DNA of 9,541 nt from an uncultured Eubacteriales bacterium. Lineage in GTDB: Bacteria; Bacillota; Clostridia; Christensenellales; UBA1242. A program made the translations under genes and the position numbers. The notes under the pieces are model-generated. The model made no database searches, was not told where the DNA came from, and saw only the letters and a program-made list of their open reading frames with translations. Shown piece by piece: positions 1-6,577 of the stretch (positions are counted from its first letter, which is position 1; every line of letters begins with the position of its first letter). The DNA lies in NCBI GenBank assembly GCA_948971535.1, contig CARFEX010000025.1:1-9541 (forward strand), written 5' to 3'.

Positions 1-20
1 GATATTGCTTTTTGTTATCA

Positions 21-48
21 AAAACAAAAAACTGCCCTACGACAGTTT
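21..48 (-). terminator. Intrinsic terminator (distal of a tandem pair)
   Basis: Read on the minus strand, AAACTGTC and GGCAGTTT pair over 8 bp (one G-U) around a GTAG tetraloop, followed by a T-rich tract (TTTGTTTT). It lies beyond the first hairpin at 69-100 and would act as a back-up stop for transcripts of the small ORF and the argS operon. The flanking A/T tracts could also let it work weakly in the plus direction for an unseen convergent gene. Confidence 0.7.
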
Positions 49-66
49 GTTTTTTTGTTTGTGAAT

Positions 67-102
67 TAAAAAACTATCCCCTAAAATAGAGATAGTTTTT
101 AT
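67..102 (-). terminator. Intrinsic terminator downstream of the small ORF
   Basis: On the minus strand AAAAACTATC pairs with GATAGTTTTT (10 bp, extendable inward by U-G and C-G pairs), followed by more T. It starts 26 bases after the stop codon of the 42-codon ORF. The stem is nearly symmetric in A/T tracts, so it may be bidirectional. It is the first clear stop signal after argS as well, because none is visible between argS and the small ORF. Confidence 0.75.
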
Positions 103-126
103 AATTATAAAATTACATAGTATAAT

Positions 127-255
127 TTAGGCTTCAACCTCAGCCACTTTTTCTTGCATTTTAACCTTTGATTGTCTTTCTTTTTCAAAATCGAATTTAA
201 CTTCAGGTGTCATGCAACAATTTTTATAATAAGAAATACCTGTTTTTAGAATCAT
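127..255 (-). CDS. Small protein of 42 residues, unknown function
   Basis: I do not recognise this protein. A 42-codon frame starts at ATG 255-253 and ends with TAA at 129-127. The support for it being real is outside the frame: a GGAGG site at 264-268 with 8-nt spacing, a consensus promoter upstream (281-309) and two hairpin terminators downstream. The peptide has a short N-terminal part with two tyrosines (9, 10) and a Cys-Cys pair (13-14) followed by Met-Thr-Pro, then a charged Lys/Glu-rich C-terminal half (about 20-42) likely to form an amphipathic helix. There is no signal peptide and no membrane segment. It lies 73 bases downstream of argS in the same direction, so it could also be the last cistron of that operon. 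It could be a free small protein, a modified-peptide precursor (the Cys pair is the only hint) or a leader peptide; nothing here decides. Confidence 0.6.
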   Translation of the reverse strand: MILKTGISYYKNCCMTPEVKFDFEKERQSKVKMQEKVAEVEA

Positions 256-280
256 TTTTATTTCCTCCGTTTCTGACTAT

Positions 281-309
281 ACTATAGCATACTTTTTAAA
301 ATTTGTAAA
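281..309 (-). promoter_or_regulatory. Sigma-A type promoter of the small ORF
   Basis: On the minus strand: -35 TTTACA (309-304), 17-nt spacer ending in TGC (extended -10), -10 TATAGT (286-281). The expected start is near 274, about 20 nt before the ATG, leaving room for the GGAGG site. The segment GGTATTTACAAAT around the -35 also occurs, base for base, at the promoter near 9115-9127. Confidence 0.75.
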
Positions 310-328
310 TACCTTTTTGAAAAATTTT

Positions 329-2089
329 TTACATTTTTTCTGGCACTTCAATTCCTAAAACATCTAGTGCTTGAGTTAATGATTTTTTAACAAGGTTTAG
401 AAGATTTAAATAACTTGATTTTTTTATCAAATCACTTTCACTCAATATTTTATGATTATTATAGAAAGTTGAAAATGCAGATGCTAAGTCATAACTTGCT
501 AGGCAAAGGTTATTCAAACTTTTTTCTTTATAACATACTTCATAAGATGAATTGAGTTTCAAAATCTTGTATAGAATATCTTTTTGTTCTTCATTATAGA
601 TTTCAAAATCATTAGTCTTAACATCGGTTTTATTAAGAATAGAGTTTATCCTACATACTGTATATTGAAGATATGGACCTGTTTTACCTTCAAATGACAA
701 AAATTTATCAAGGTCAAAAAGATAATCCTTTCCAACATTGTTTGAAAGGTCGCCAAACTTCATTGCACCAACACCTATTTTTAGAGCAAGTGCATCATCA
801 TACTCCACACCATTTGATTTCAACTTTTCTCCCGCTTTGGTTGTAAGCATTAAAATTATATCTTCTAATTTCAGTGTATCACCAGAACGTGTTTTAAAAG
901 GCTTTCCGTCTTCGCCATTCATTGTCCCATGACCAATATGCAAAAGTTGTTGATTTTCAGGAGATATCCCAGACAACTTGCATACTCTAAAAACTTGCGT
1001 AAAGTGCATGTTTTGTCTTTGGTCGGTTATATACTCTATTCTATCAAGATTTTTATAAGTTTTATTTCTCATATATATTGTTGCAATATCTGTTGTTGCG
1101 TAAAGCATTGCACCATTGTATTTTTTGATAATTGCTGGTGGCATTGGATTTTTATATCTTTGCGGTTCATCTTCGCTTTTCTTTGGAATAGGTATATTTT
1201 CATTTTCGTTTGCGACATCAACAATTAATGCTCCACCACTTTCTCTAGTAAGCCCCTTGTCCACAATTCGAGTTATTGCATCGTCTATATAATCAGCACA
1301 ATCACTTTCGCCATTCCAAAGGTCAAACTCTGCACCAAGAGCTTTATAATTCTCTTTAATTTTTACAACAGAAACTTTTTTGATTTCTTGATAAATCTGA
1401 TAAAAAGGTTCTTCTTTGTGTTGAATTTTTAGAGTCCATTCTTCTGCTTTCTTTTTAAATTCTTCATCAACATTTTTTCTAGCACTCGCTTTTGGATATG
1501 CCTCATTAAGCATTTCGAGTGTTATTTCATATTTCTTATCGGTTTTTCCAAAATAAAAATCTAAAACTCCATCTTCATAAAGTTGAAGCTCATTAAGCCC
1601 CATCTGCAAACCCCAATCTCCAAGATGAACATCTGAAATAACTTCTTCACCTAAGAATCTATACAGTCTTTTTAAACTTTCACCAATAATAGCTGGCCTA
1701 AGATGTCCGACATGCAAGGTTTTAGCAACATTTGCCCCACCATAATCAATTAAAACTTTTGCATTGCTTATTTTGCTAACCCCTGCTCTATCGTCATTCA
1801 TCAATTTTTCAGCAAGGTTTTTGTAACAAGTGTTTTTAAACTTAATATTAATAAATGCTGGCTTTACAACAAAAAAGTCATATTCTTCATTTTCACCTAT
1901 CGCATCTACAACCGCTGAAGCAAGTTCTAGTGGATTTTTGCCATACTTCTTTGCTAGTGAAAAAGCTCCATTACATTGAAACTGACAAATTTGGGGAAGT
2001 GATGAAAAAGAAATTGAGATATTTTCGCCTTCAATCCCAATCTTTTCAAGTGCATCTGAAAGTAACTTTTCTATTTCTTCCTTAATCAT
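329..2089 (-). CDS. argS: Arginyl-tRNA synthetase
   Basis: Class I aminoacyl-tRNA synthetase that charges tRNA-Arg with arginine using ATP in the cytoplasm. The 586-residue protein has the usual full length. Visible parts are the N-terminal additional domain (about 1-80), the catalytic Rossmann core with the HIGH-type motif HVGH at 126-129 preceded by GANVAKTL, the KMSKS-equivalent FKTRSGDT at 398-405, and a C-terminal helical DALR anticodon-binding domain ending in the typical VPEKM. The start is ATG 2089-2087, two bases after the recR stop, with a GGGAG site about 11 nt upstream inside the recR end. It is the last large gene of the dnaX-ebfC-recR operon. There is no T-box leader: the junction is too short to hold one. 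No hairpin follows the stop; transcription probably continues through the small ORF to the terminators at 21-102. Confidence 0.97.
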   Translation of the reverse strand: MIKEEIEKLLSDALEKIGIEGENISISFSSLPQICQFQCNGAFSLAKKYGKNPLELASAVVDAIGENEEYDFFVVKPAFINIKFKNTCYKNLAEKLMNDDRAGVSKISNAKVLIDYGGANVAKTLHVGHLRPAIIGESLKRLYRFLGEEVISDVHLGDWGLQMGLNELQLYEDGVLDFYFGKTDKKYEITLEMLNEAYPKASARKNVDEEFKKKAEEWTLKIQHKEEPFYQIYQEIKKVSVVKIKENYKALGAEFDLWNGESDCADYIDDAITRIVDKGLTRESGGALIVDVANENENIPIPKKSEDEPQRYKNPMPPAIIKKYNGAMLYATTDIATIYMRNKTYKNLDRIEYITDQRQNMHFTQVFRVCKLSGISPENQQLLHIGHGTMNGEDGKPFKTRSGDTLKLEDIILMLTTKAGEKLKSNGVEYDDALALKIGVGAMKFGDLSNNVGKDYLFDLDKFLSFEGKTGPYLQYTVCRINSILNKTDVKTNDFEIYNEEQKDILYKILKLNSSYEVCYKEKSLNNLCLASYDLASAFSTFYNNHKILSESDLIKKSSYLNLLNLVKKSLTQALDVLGIEVPEKM

Positions 2090-2091
2090 AT

Positions 2092-2682
2092 TTAATCTAT
2101 CTCCCTTCTTGCTTCGAGAGCTCTTGCAAGTGTAACTTCATCTGCGTACTCAAGGTCACTTCCCATTGCAACACCTTGAGCAAGTCTTGTAACTTTCACG
2201 CCAAGTGGCTTTAAAATCTTTGCAATATACATAGCAGTGGCATCACCTTCAACGTCTGGATTTGTAGCCATAATAACCTCTTGCACACCGTCTTTTGAAA
2301 TGCGGTGAAGAAGCTCTCTTATTTTTATATCATCAGGGCCTCTGCCGTTGAGCGGACTTATTGTACCAAATAACACATGGTAGACACCATTGTAATTTTT
2401 AACCTTTTCCATTGAAATAATATCCCTAGGCTCTTTGACAACACAAATTACTTTATGGTCACGTCTTTCGCAAATGGGACAAATTTTTCTGTCAGTAAAA
2501 TTTCCACATTCCTCACAAAAGCCTATTTTAGCTTTTGCGTCAACAATAGCTTGCGAAAAAACTTGAGCACGTTCTTTTGAACCCTCAATTATTGAATAAG
2601 CATATCTTTGAGCTGTTTTGTAGCCAACTCCTGGAAGTGAACGAAACTGTTCAATAAGTTTTTCTATTAATTCTTCTTGCAT
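2092..2682 (-). CDS. recR: Recombination mediator protein RecR
   Basis: RecR acts with RecF/RecO to load RecA on gapped single-stranded DNA. The protein of 196 residues shows the family layout: N-terminal helix-hairpin-helix (LPGVGYKTAQR, about 17-26), a four-cysteine zinc site (C56, C59, C68, C71), and a Toprim domain with the VVKEPRD segment (81-87), ISPLNG (108-113) and ATNPDVEGDATAMY (139-152), ending in the characteristic SDLEYADEVTLARALE. The frame is open 16 codons further upstream, but the ATG at 2682-2680 is preferred: it has AGGA 7 nt upstream, sits one base after the ebfC stop and gives the normal family N-terminus. The ebfC-recR pair is a widely conserved neighbour of dnaX. Confidence 0.96.
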   Translation of the reverse strand: MQEELIEKLIEQFRSLPGVGYKTAQRYAYSIIEGSKERAQVFSQAIVDAKAKIGFCEECGNFTDRKICPICERRDHKVICVVKEPRDIISMEKVKNYNGVYHVLFGTISPLNGRGPDDIKIRELLHRISKDGVQEVIMATNPDVEGDATAMYIAKILKPLGVKVTRLAQGVAMGSDLEYADEVTLARALEARREID

Positions 2683-2683
2683 T

Positions 2684-3004
2684 TTACATTCCTGGCATTT
2701 GAGGAAGTTTTTCTTGTTCAGCTCTACCAATTTGTCCTATAACATCATTGACAGCAGAAACTACAAGGTCCTCTAACATTTCAACGTCATCAGGGTCTAC
2801 AACTTCAGGCTTAATCTTAATGCTTTTTAGAGTTTTATTTCCAAGCATAACAACTTCAACCATTCCGCCACCTACTGACGACTTAAACTCGGTATTATCA
2901 AGTTCCTCTCTAGCTCTCGCCATATCCTCTTGCATTTTTTGTGCTTGACGCATAATTTGTTGAAAATTACCTCCGCCAAATCCATTAAATCCGCCAAATC
3001 CCAT
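2684..3004 (-). CDS. ebfC: YbaB/EbfC family nucleoid-associated protein
   Basis: Small DNA-binding protein of the YbaB/EbfC family, known in other bacteria to bind DNA as a dimer and coat the nucleoid. The 106 residues contain a Gly/Phe-rich N-terminus, the helix with IMRQAQKMQEDMARAREEL (about 17-35), the GGGMVEVVMLGN strand region, and the signature VVDPDDVEMLEDLV followed by a helix. I chose ATG 3004-3002 rather than the ATG 15 bases upstream, because that upstream ATG overlaps the GGAGG ribosome binding site, which sits 8 nt before the chosen start. The gene begins one base after the stop of the preceding frame and ends one base before recR, fitting tight translational coupling. The order dnaX-ebfC-recR is conserved across many bacteria. 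Confidence 0.94.
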   Translation of the reverse strand: MGFGGFNGFGGGNFQQIMRQAQKMQEDMARAREELDNTEFKSSVGGGMVEVVMLGNKTLKSIKIKPEVVDPDDVEMLEDLVVSAVNDVIGQIGRAEQEKLPQMPGM

Positions 3005-3005
3005 T

Positions 3006-3344
3006 TTAATTACCTCCATAAATTGTTAAATTATCGCCTAAAATATTTTTTAATTTTTTTATATCTTCTTCTTTCGGGTCTACTTTTTCTATTATCTTTT
3101 CTATATTCAAGTTTAAGTCTAACCCCTGCCACCTTAGAGCGCTTTCCACATCACGTCTACCCTCTTGTAGCATTTCCATAAGCATACCGTCTTTTACTCG
3201 AATAACAAGCCTATTCCCTTCTATTGAAACATCTGTAATATCTCCACAAGCAACATGCAAAGCGACCATTTTTCGTTCTTTCAAATAAAGAACAACTTTT
3301 CCCCATACGTTCTTAGGACTAAGCTTTGTATTGTTTGCTATCAA
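3006..3344 (-). CDS. DnaX (tau) C-terminal-like domain in the -1 frame of dnaX
   Basis: A frame of 112 codons, one base out of phase with dnaX, beginning at TTG 3344-3342 that overlaps the dnaX stop (TTGA). Its pattern resembles the C-terminal domain of Gram-positive DnaX: Trp in NVWGKVVLYLKE (about 12-23), then ALHVACGDI, a beta pair with EGNRLVIRV (about 43-51), a helix MLMEMLQEG, and a charged tail. In other bacteria this part of DnaX lies in the same protein as the ATPase and provides tau-specific contacts. No good ribosome binding site precedes the TTG (GAGG is about 17 nt away). I therefore think it is most likely joined to dnaX by frameshifting at the nine-A run just upstream, giving a protein of about 484 residues. 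A separately translated subunit made by stop-start coupling is the alternative. The family match is from memory of the pattern and is moderately sure. Confidence 0.7.
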   Translation of the reverse strand: MIANNTKLSPKNVWGKVVLYLKERKMVALHVACGDITDVSIEGNRLVIRVKDGMLMEMLQEGRRDVESALRWQGLDLNLNIEKIIEKVDPKEEDIKKLKNILGDNLTIYGGN

Positions 3345-4459
3345 TTTGAGTTTTTTTTTGCCTCGCTTGCATTTTCACCCAACATAGCTGAAAGCGAAAG
3401 TGTTTCAAGAAGTAACCTTGGTGAAAGAGTATATCTAAGTTCATTCTCTGCCCCTGCAAAAATTTGCATGTAGGAAATAAGTTTCTTTTCATCAGCACTT
3501 TTTGCTTGTTCTATATATTCAGCTACCAAATCGTCTGGCAAGCCAAGTATCTCATTTGGATTTTTGCAAGTTGAAACTATCAAAAGGTTTCTTGCATGCT
3601 TTGAAAGTTCTTTTACAAAAACCGAAAGATTTTTGCCCATTTTGTCAATCTCATCTACATAAGCTAGAAGTCCACCTATATCTTTGTGTAAAAGCAAGTC
3701 AAAATAATTGATAAGTATCTGATAGTCAGTGGTGCCTAAAACTTTAAGAACATCCTCTTTAGATATTTTATCATTAGAATAAGCACAAATACAATCAGCT
3801 ATTGAAAGGGTATCTCTAACACTTCCCTCTCCGCTTGCTGCAATAATTTTAAGAGCTTCTTCTTCATAAGCAACACCTTCTTTATCAAGAACACTACGCA
3901 AAACTCTTGTTAGGTCTGAAATTGAAAGAAGCCTAAAATCAAATCTAGTGCAACGTGAGAGTATAGTTGCCGGCAACTTGTGAACCTCAGTTGTAGCAAG
4001 AATAAAAATTACATGTGCAGGTGGCTCTTCAAGTGTTTTTAAAAGTGCATTGAAGGCACTATCTGTAAGCATGTGAACTTCGTCTATGATATAAACTTTA
4101 TACCTAGCGCCCACAGGCATGAATTTGACTTTTTCACGAATTTCACGAATATCATCAACTCTATTATTTGAGGCAGCATCAATTTCAATTACATTTATAT
4201 CTCGCTCTTCATCAAGCCGTCTACAAACCTCGCATTCACCACAAGGCGAACCTGATTTATTGTTTTGACAGTTGACTGCTTTTGCAAAAATTCTTGCAAC
4301 GCTGGTTTTTCCCACACCACGAGACCCTGTAAAAAGATAGGCATGACCTATTTTATCACCCGCTATCTGATTTTCAATAGCACGAGTAATATGCTCTTGA
4401 CCTATAACTTCACTAAAAGTCTTTGGTCGATATTTTCTATACAGTGCAAGATGTTCCAT
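3341..4459 (-). CDS. dnaX: DNA polymerase III gamma/tau subunit, short zero-frame product
   Basis: Clamp-loader ATPase that opens the sliding clamp at the replication fork. The 372 residues hold the AAA+ module: Walker A GSRGVGKT (45-52), the four zinc-binding cysteines (C64, C73, C76, C79), Walker B IIDEVH (124-129), sensor-1 ATT (155-157) and the arginine-finger SRC motif (168-170), then the collar domain to about 355. Typical Bacillota DnaX is about 550 residues, so the tau-specific part is missing in this frame; a matching domain follows in the -1 frame (3006-3344). The zero frame ends AAA AAA AAC TCA AAT TGA. The start ATG 4459-4457 has AGGAG 5 nt upstream and gives the standard ALYRKYRP N-terminus. 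First gene of the operon with ebfC, recR and argS. Confidence 0.95.
   Translation of the reverse strand: MEHLALYRKYRPKTFSEVIGQEHITRAIENQIAGDKIGHAYLFTGSRGVGKTSVARIFAKAVNCQNNKSGSPCGECEVCRRLDEERDINVIEIDAASNNRVDDIREIREKVKFMPVGARYKVYIIDEVHMLTDSAFNALLKTLEEPPAHVIFILATTEVHKLPATILSRCTRFDFRLLSISDLTRVLRSVLDKEGVAYEEEALKIIAASGEGSVRDTLSIADCICAYSNDKISKEDVLKVLGTTDYQILINYFDLLLHKDIGGLLAYVDEIDKMGKNLSVFVKELSKHARNLLIVSTCKNPNEILGLPDDLVAEYIEQAKSADEKKLISYMQIFAGAENELRYTLSPRLLLETLSLSAMLGENASEAKKNSN
3350..3359 (-). other. Candidate slippery site: nine A then C at the end of dnaX
   Basis: Nine consecutive A (3359-3351) followed by C form, in the zero frame, the heptamer A AAA AAC, a well-known -1 ribosomal slip sequence; runs of nine A are also the transcriptional slippage site known from Thermus thermophilus dnaX. 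Both the zero frame and the -1 frame are open only between the -1 frame stop (TGA at 3377-3375) and the dnaX stop (3343-3341), and this run lies inside that window. A -1 shift here reads CTC AAA TTG and continues into the C-terminal domain. I see no strong downstream hairpin (only CTTA-GTCC-TAAG about 20 nt later) and no well-placed Shine-Dalgarno stimulator; a GAGG abuts the run. Confidence 0.6.
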
Positions 4460-4476
4460 ACTTTCTCCTAACCTAG

Positions 4477-4504
4477 ATTATACATTTTTTCTCTGATAAG
4501 TCAA
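4477..4504 (-). promoter_or_regulatory. Promoter of the dnaX operon
   Basis: On the minus strand: -35 TTGACT (4504-4499), 16-nt spacer, perfect -10 TATAAT (4482-4477). The expected start near 4470 leaves a leader of only about 11 nt, just enough for the TAGGAG ribosome binding site of dnaX. Confidence 0.8.
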
Positions 4505-4528
4505 AGAAATTTCTATTTTATGTGATTG

Positions 4529-4558
4529 AAAAACAAAAAACCTTCCGACAAAGAAGGC
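4529..4558 (-). terminator. Intrinsic terminator of tpiA
   Basis: On the minus strand GCCTTC and GAAGGT pair (6 bp, one G-U) around a 7-nt loop, followed by TTTTTTGTTTTT. It lies 24 bases after the tpiA stop and separates the pgk-tpiA unit from the dnaX promoter immediately downstream. Confidence 0.85.
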
Positions 4559-4581
4559 TTATTTCTTTTATATATTATATA

Positions 4582-5325
4582 TTAACATAAACTTATCATA
4601 TATAACAAATTCTGCACATCAAGGCTAGAGCCTCCAATCAGCACACCGTCTAAGCCTTTCGCCTTGATAATTGATGCTATATTTTTAACATTAATACTTC
4701 CGCCATAAACGATTGACATTTCATCACCAGCTTTTTGCGAGAATGAATGAGCAACAGCTTTTCGTATAGCAGAAACACTTGCCTCAATCTCCTTAATTGT
4801 AGCACTCTTCCCAGTACCTATTGCCCAAACAGGTTCATAGGCAATCGTGATATTTTCAAGCTCATTTTCATAAAGACCTTTCAAACATTCCTCTATTTGA
4901 ACTGTAATAACATCCAAAGTTTTCATTGTGTTTTTATCTATAAGATTTTCACCAACGCAAAGTATTACTTCAAGTCTGTTTTTGAGAGCGATTTTAATTT
5001 TTTTGTTTATCAGCTTATTTGTTTCTTTAAACTTACTTCTTCTTTCACTATGTCCTATAATAACTCTCTTCACTCCGCTATCTTTAAGCATAGCACCACT
5101 AATTTCACCAGTGTAAGAACCTTTTTCTTCGTCAGACAGGTTTTGTGCACCAATAGCAATATTAGTATTACTTAACAAATATTGTCCACAGGCAAGTGAA
5201 GTATAAGGCAAGCAAATTGTAAGCTCCTTAATTTCATCATCAAATTTGGATGCAAGTGTCATAAGATACTTTTTAGTTTCGCTTGGAGTTTGTCCCATCT
5301 TTATATTTGCAATAATTTTTTTCAT
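4582..5325 (-). CDS. tpiA: Triosephosphate isomerase
   Basis: Interconverts dihydroxyacetone phosphate and glyceraldehyde 3-phosphate in glycolysis, as a cytoplasmic dimer. The 247 residues give the normal TIM-barrel length. Catalytic residues are in place: K9 with N7, H92 in IGHSERR, E164 in AYEPVWAIGTG (which includes flexible loop 6), plus the phosphate-binding YGGSI (207-211) and IGGSSL (230-235). Unusual is the first loop, which reads NIKMG where most family members have NWKMN: the Trp and the last Asn are replaced while catalytic Asn and Lys remain. The start codon overlaps the pgk stop (ATGA), with AGGAG about 8 nt upstream inside the pgk end, so the two glycolytic enzymes are translationally coupled. 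Followed by a terminator. Confidence 0.97.
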   Translation of the reverse strand: MKKIIANIKMGQTPSETKKYLMTLASKFDDEIKELTICLPYTSLACGQYLLSNTNIAIGAQNLSDEEKGSYTGEISGAMLKDSGVKRVIIGHSERRSKFKETNKLINKKIKIALKNRLEVILCVGENLIDKNTMKTLDVITVQIEECLKGLYENELENITIAYEPVWAIGTGKSATIKEIEASVSAIRKAVAHSFSQKAGDEMSIVYGGSINVKNIASIIKAKGLDGVLIGGSSLDVQNLLYMISLC

Positions 5326-6503
5326 CTAATCTTCTCCTGAATAATGTCTATACAAGGAAGTGAGCCTTTTTCAATAAATTCAAGCATAGCTCCACCGCCA
5401 GTTGAAAGAAAGTTGATTTTATTTGCAAATCCACTTTTCTTTATAGCACTAATACTATCTCCGCCACCCACAATAGAATAAGCAGGGCTCATAGCAATAG
5501 CTTTTGCTACCTTATTAGTACCTTTTTGGAAAGCCTCTTCTTCATACATACCTAAAGGACCATTCCAAACAATCTGACCTGCCTTTTGAATTTCATTGAT
5601 AAAAAGGTCAATAGTCTTTGGTCCTATATCATATCCAACCATATCTTCAATAAGTTTGTCTGTAACAAACTTTTTCTTCTTTTTATCCTCCGCATGAACT
5701 GCTACATGGTCTACAGGAAGTACAATCTTCTTTCCGCTAGATTGAGCATACTTTAAAATACTTTGTGCTTCCAAAACACATTTATCATAAACGATTGATT
5801 GTCCAACAATAGTGCCCTGAGCAACCAAAAATGTATAAGCCATCGCTCCGCCTATTAATAGCACATCACAAGCATCAAGTAGTGTTTTTAAAACCTTAAT
5901 CTTGCCAGGAACTTTAAGTCCTCCTACAACTGCAACAAAAGGTCTTTTTGGCTTTGTCATAGCATCGGTAAGTTCTTTTACTTCTTTCTCAACCAAAAGA
6001 CCTATCGCATTAGGCAAAATTCTAGCCACACCGTAGGTTGAAGCATGCTTTCTATGAGCAACACCAAATGCATCATTTACATACACATCGCCAAGTGAGG
6101 CAATCTCTTTTGCAAATTTCATATCGCACTTAGTTTCACCTTCATAAAAACGCAAGTTTTCAAGTAAAAGTACATCCCCTTCGTTCATGCTTTTAATTCG
6201 ATTTTTCGCATCATCTCCAATCACCGAATTGCAAAAATACACATTCCCAGACAAGCTTTGCATAAGAATGAGCGAAATTTGCCAAAGTGATTTTCTTATT
6301 TCATAGCCTTCTGGCCTACCAAGATGTGTCATAACTACAACTTTGGCTCCCTTTTCCTTCAAATATTTAATTGTTGGAATAGCTTGATTTATTCTGGTTT
6401 TATCAAGTATTCTTCCAGCATTATCCATAGGCACATTGAAATCCACTCTCAGTAGTACCACTTTGCCCTTAAGATTTACGAGGTCTTTAATAGTTCTTTT
6501 CAT
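5322..6503 (-). CDS. pgk: Phosphoglycerate kinase
   Basis: Transfers phosphate from 1,3-bisphosphoglycerate to ADP in glycolysis. From ATG 6503-6501 the protein has 393 residues, the normal length. Visible motifs are RVDFNVP (19-25), HLGRP (60-64), LENLRFYEGE (114-122), NDAFGVAHRKHAS (143-155), AVVGG (191-195), WNGPLG (313-318), GGGDS (346-350) and TGGGAMLEF (368-376). The frame is open 13 codons further upstream, but the AAGGAGG site directly precedes two adjacent ATG codons (6506 and 6503) and the family N-terminus fits these; the second has the better spacing (4 nt). The nucleotide-binding segment reads GGLKVPGK instead of the usual GGAKVSDK, keeping both lysines. It overlaps tpiA by 4 nt and lies 74 nt after dusB. 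Confidence 0.97.
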   Translation of the reverse strand: MKRTIKDLVNLKGKVVLLRVDFNVPMDNAGRILDKTRINQAIPTIKYLKEKGAKVVVMTHLGRPEGYEIRKSLWQISLILMQSLSGNVYFCNSVIGDDAKNRIKSMNEGDVLLLENLRFYEGETKCDMKFAKEIASLGDVYVNDAFGVAHRKHASTYGVARILPNAIGLLVEKEVKELTDAMTKPKRPFVAVVGGLKVPGKIKVLKTLLDACDVLLIGGAMAYTFLVAQGTIVGQSIVYDKCVLEAQSILKYAQSSGKKIVLPVDHVAVHAEDKKKKKFVTDKLIEDMVGYDIGPKTIDLFINEIQKAGQIVWNGPLGMYEEEAFQKGTNKVAKAIAMSPAYSIVGGGDSISAIKKSGFANKINFLSTGGGAMLEFIEKGSLPCIDIIQEKIR

Positions 6504-6519
6504 CATTCCTCCTTGAAAT

Positions 6520-6547
6520 AGAATATCACCTTTTTTAATCAAAGCAA
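6520..6547 (-). promoter_or_regulatory. Possible internal promoter for pgk-tpiA
   Basis: On the minus strand: weak -35 TTGCTT (6547-6542), 16-nt spacer ending in TGA (extended -10), -10 TATTCT (6525-6520). The start would fall near 6513, right at the AAGGAGG site of pgk. No terminator separates dusB from pgk, so pgk-tpiA may be transcribed both from here and from the dusB promoter. Confidence 0.4.
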
Positions 6548-6577
6548 AATTTTTTAGATTGATTTTTGTCGCTTTTA

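Noticed and set aside
2090..2110. T-box or other riboswitch before argS
   Set aside because: Only two bases separate recR from argS, so there is no room for a leader.
2683..2730. Upstream extension of recR by 16 codons
   Set aside because: It would run inside ebfC and precede the standard RecR N-terminus; AGGA is placed for the ATG at 2682.
3005..3019. ATG five codons upstream as the ebfC start
   Set aside because: This ATG overlaps the GGAGG site that serves the ATG at 3004.
4747..5175. Plus-strand frame of 142 codons inside tpiA
   Set aside because: It is antisense to a clearly real gene, has Cys/Phe/Asn-rich composition typical of a shadow frame, and no start signals.
6504..6542. Longer N-terminus of phosphoglycerate kinase
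   Set aside because: The extra 13 codons include the predicted -10 and the ribosome binding site and do not match the family N-terminus.
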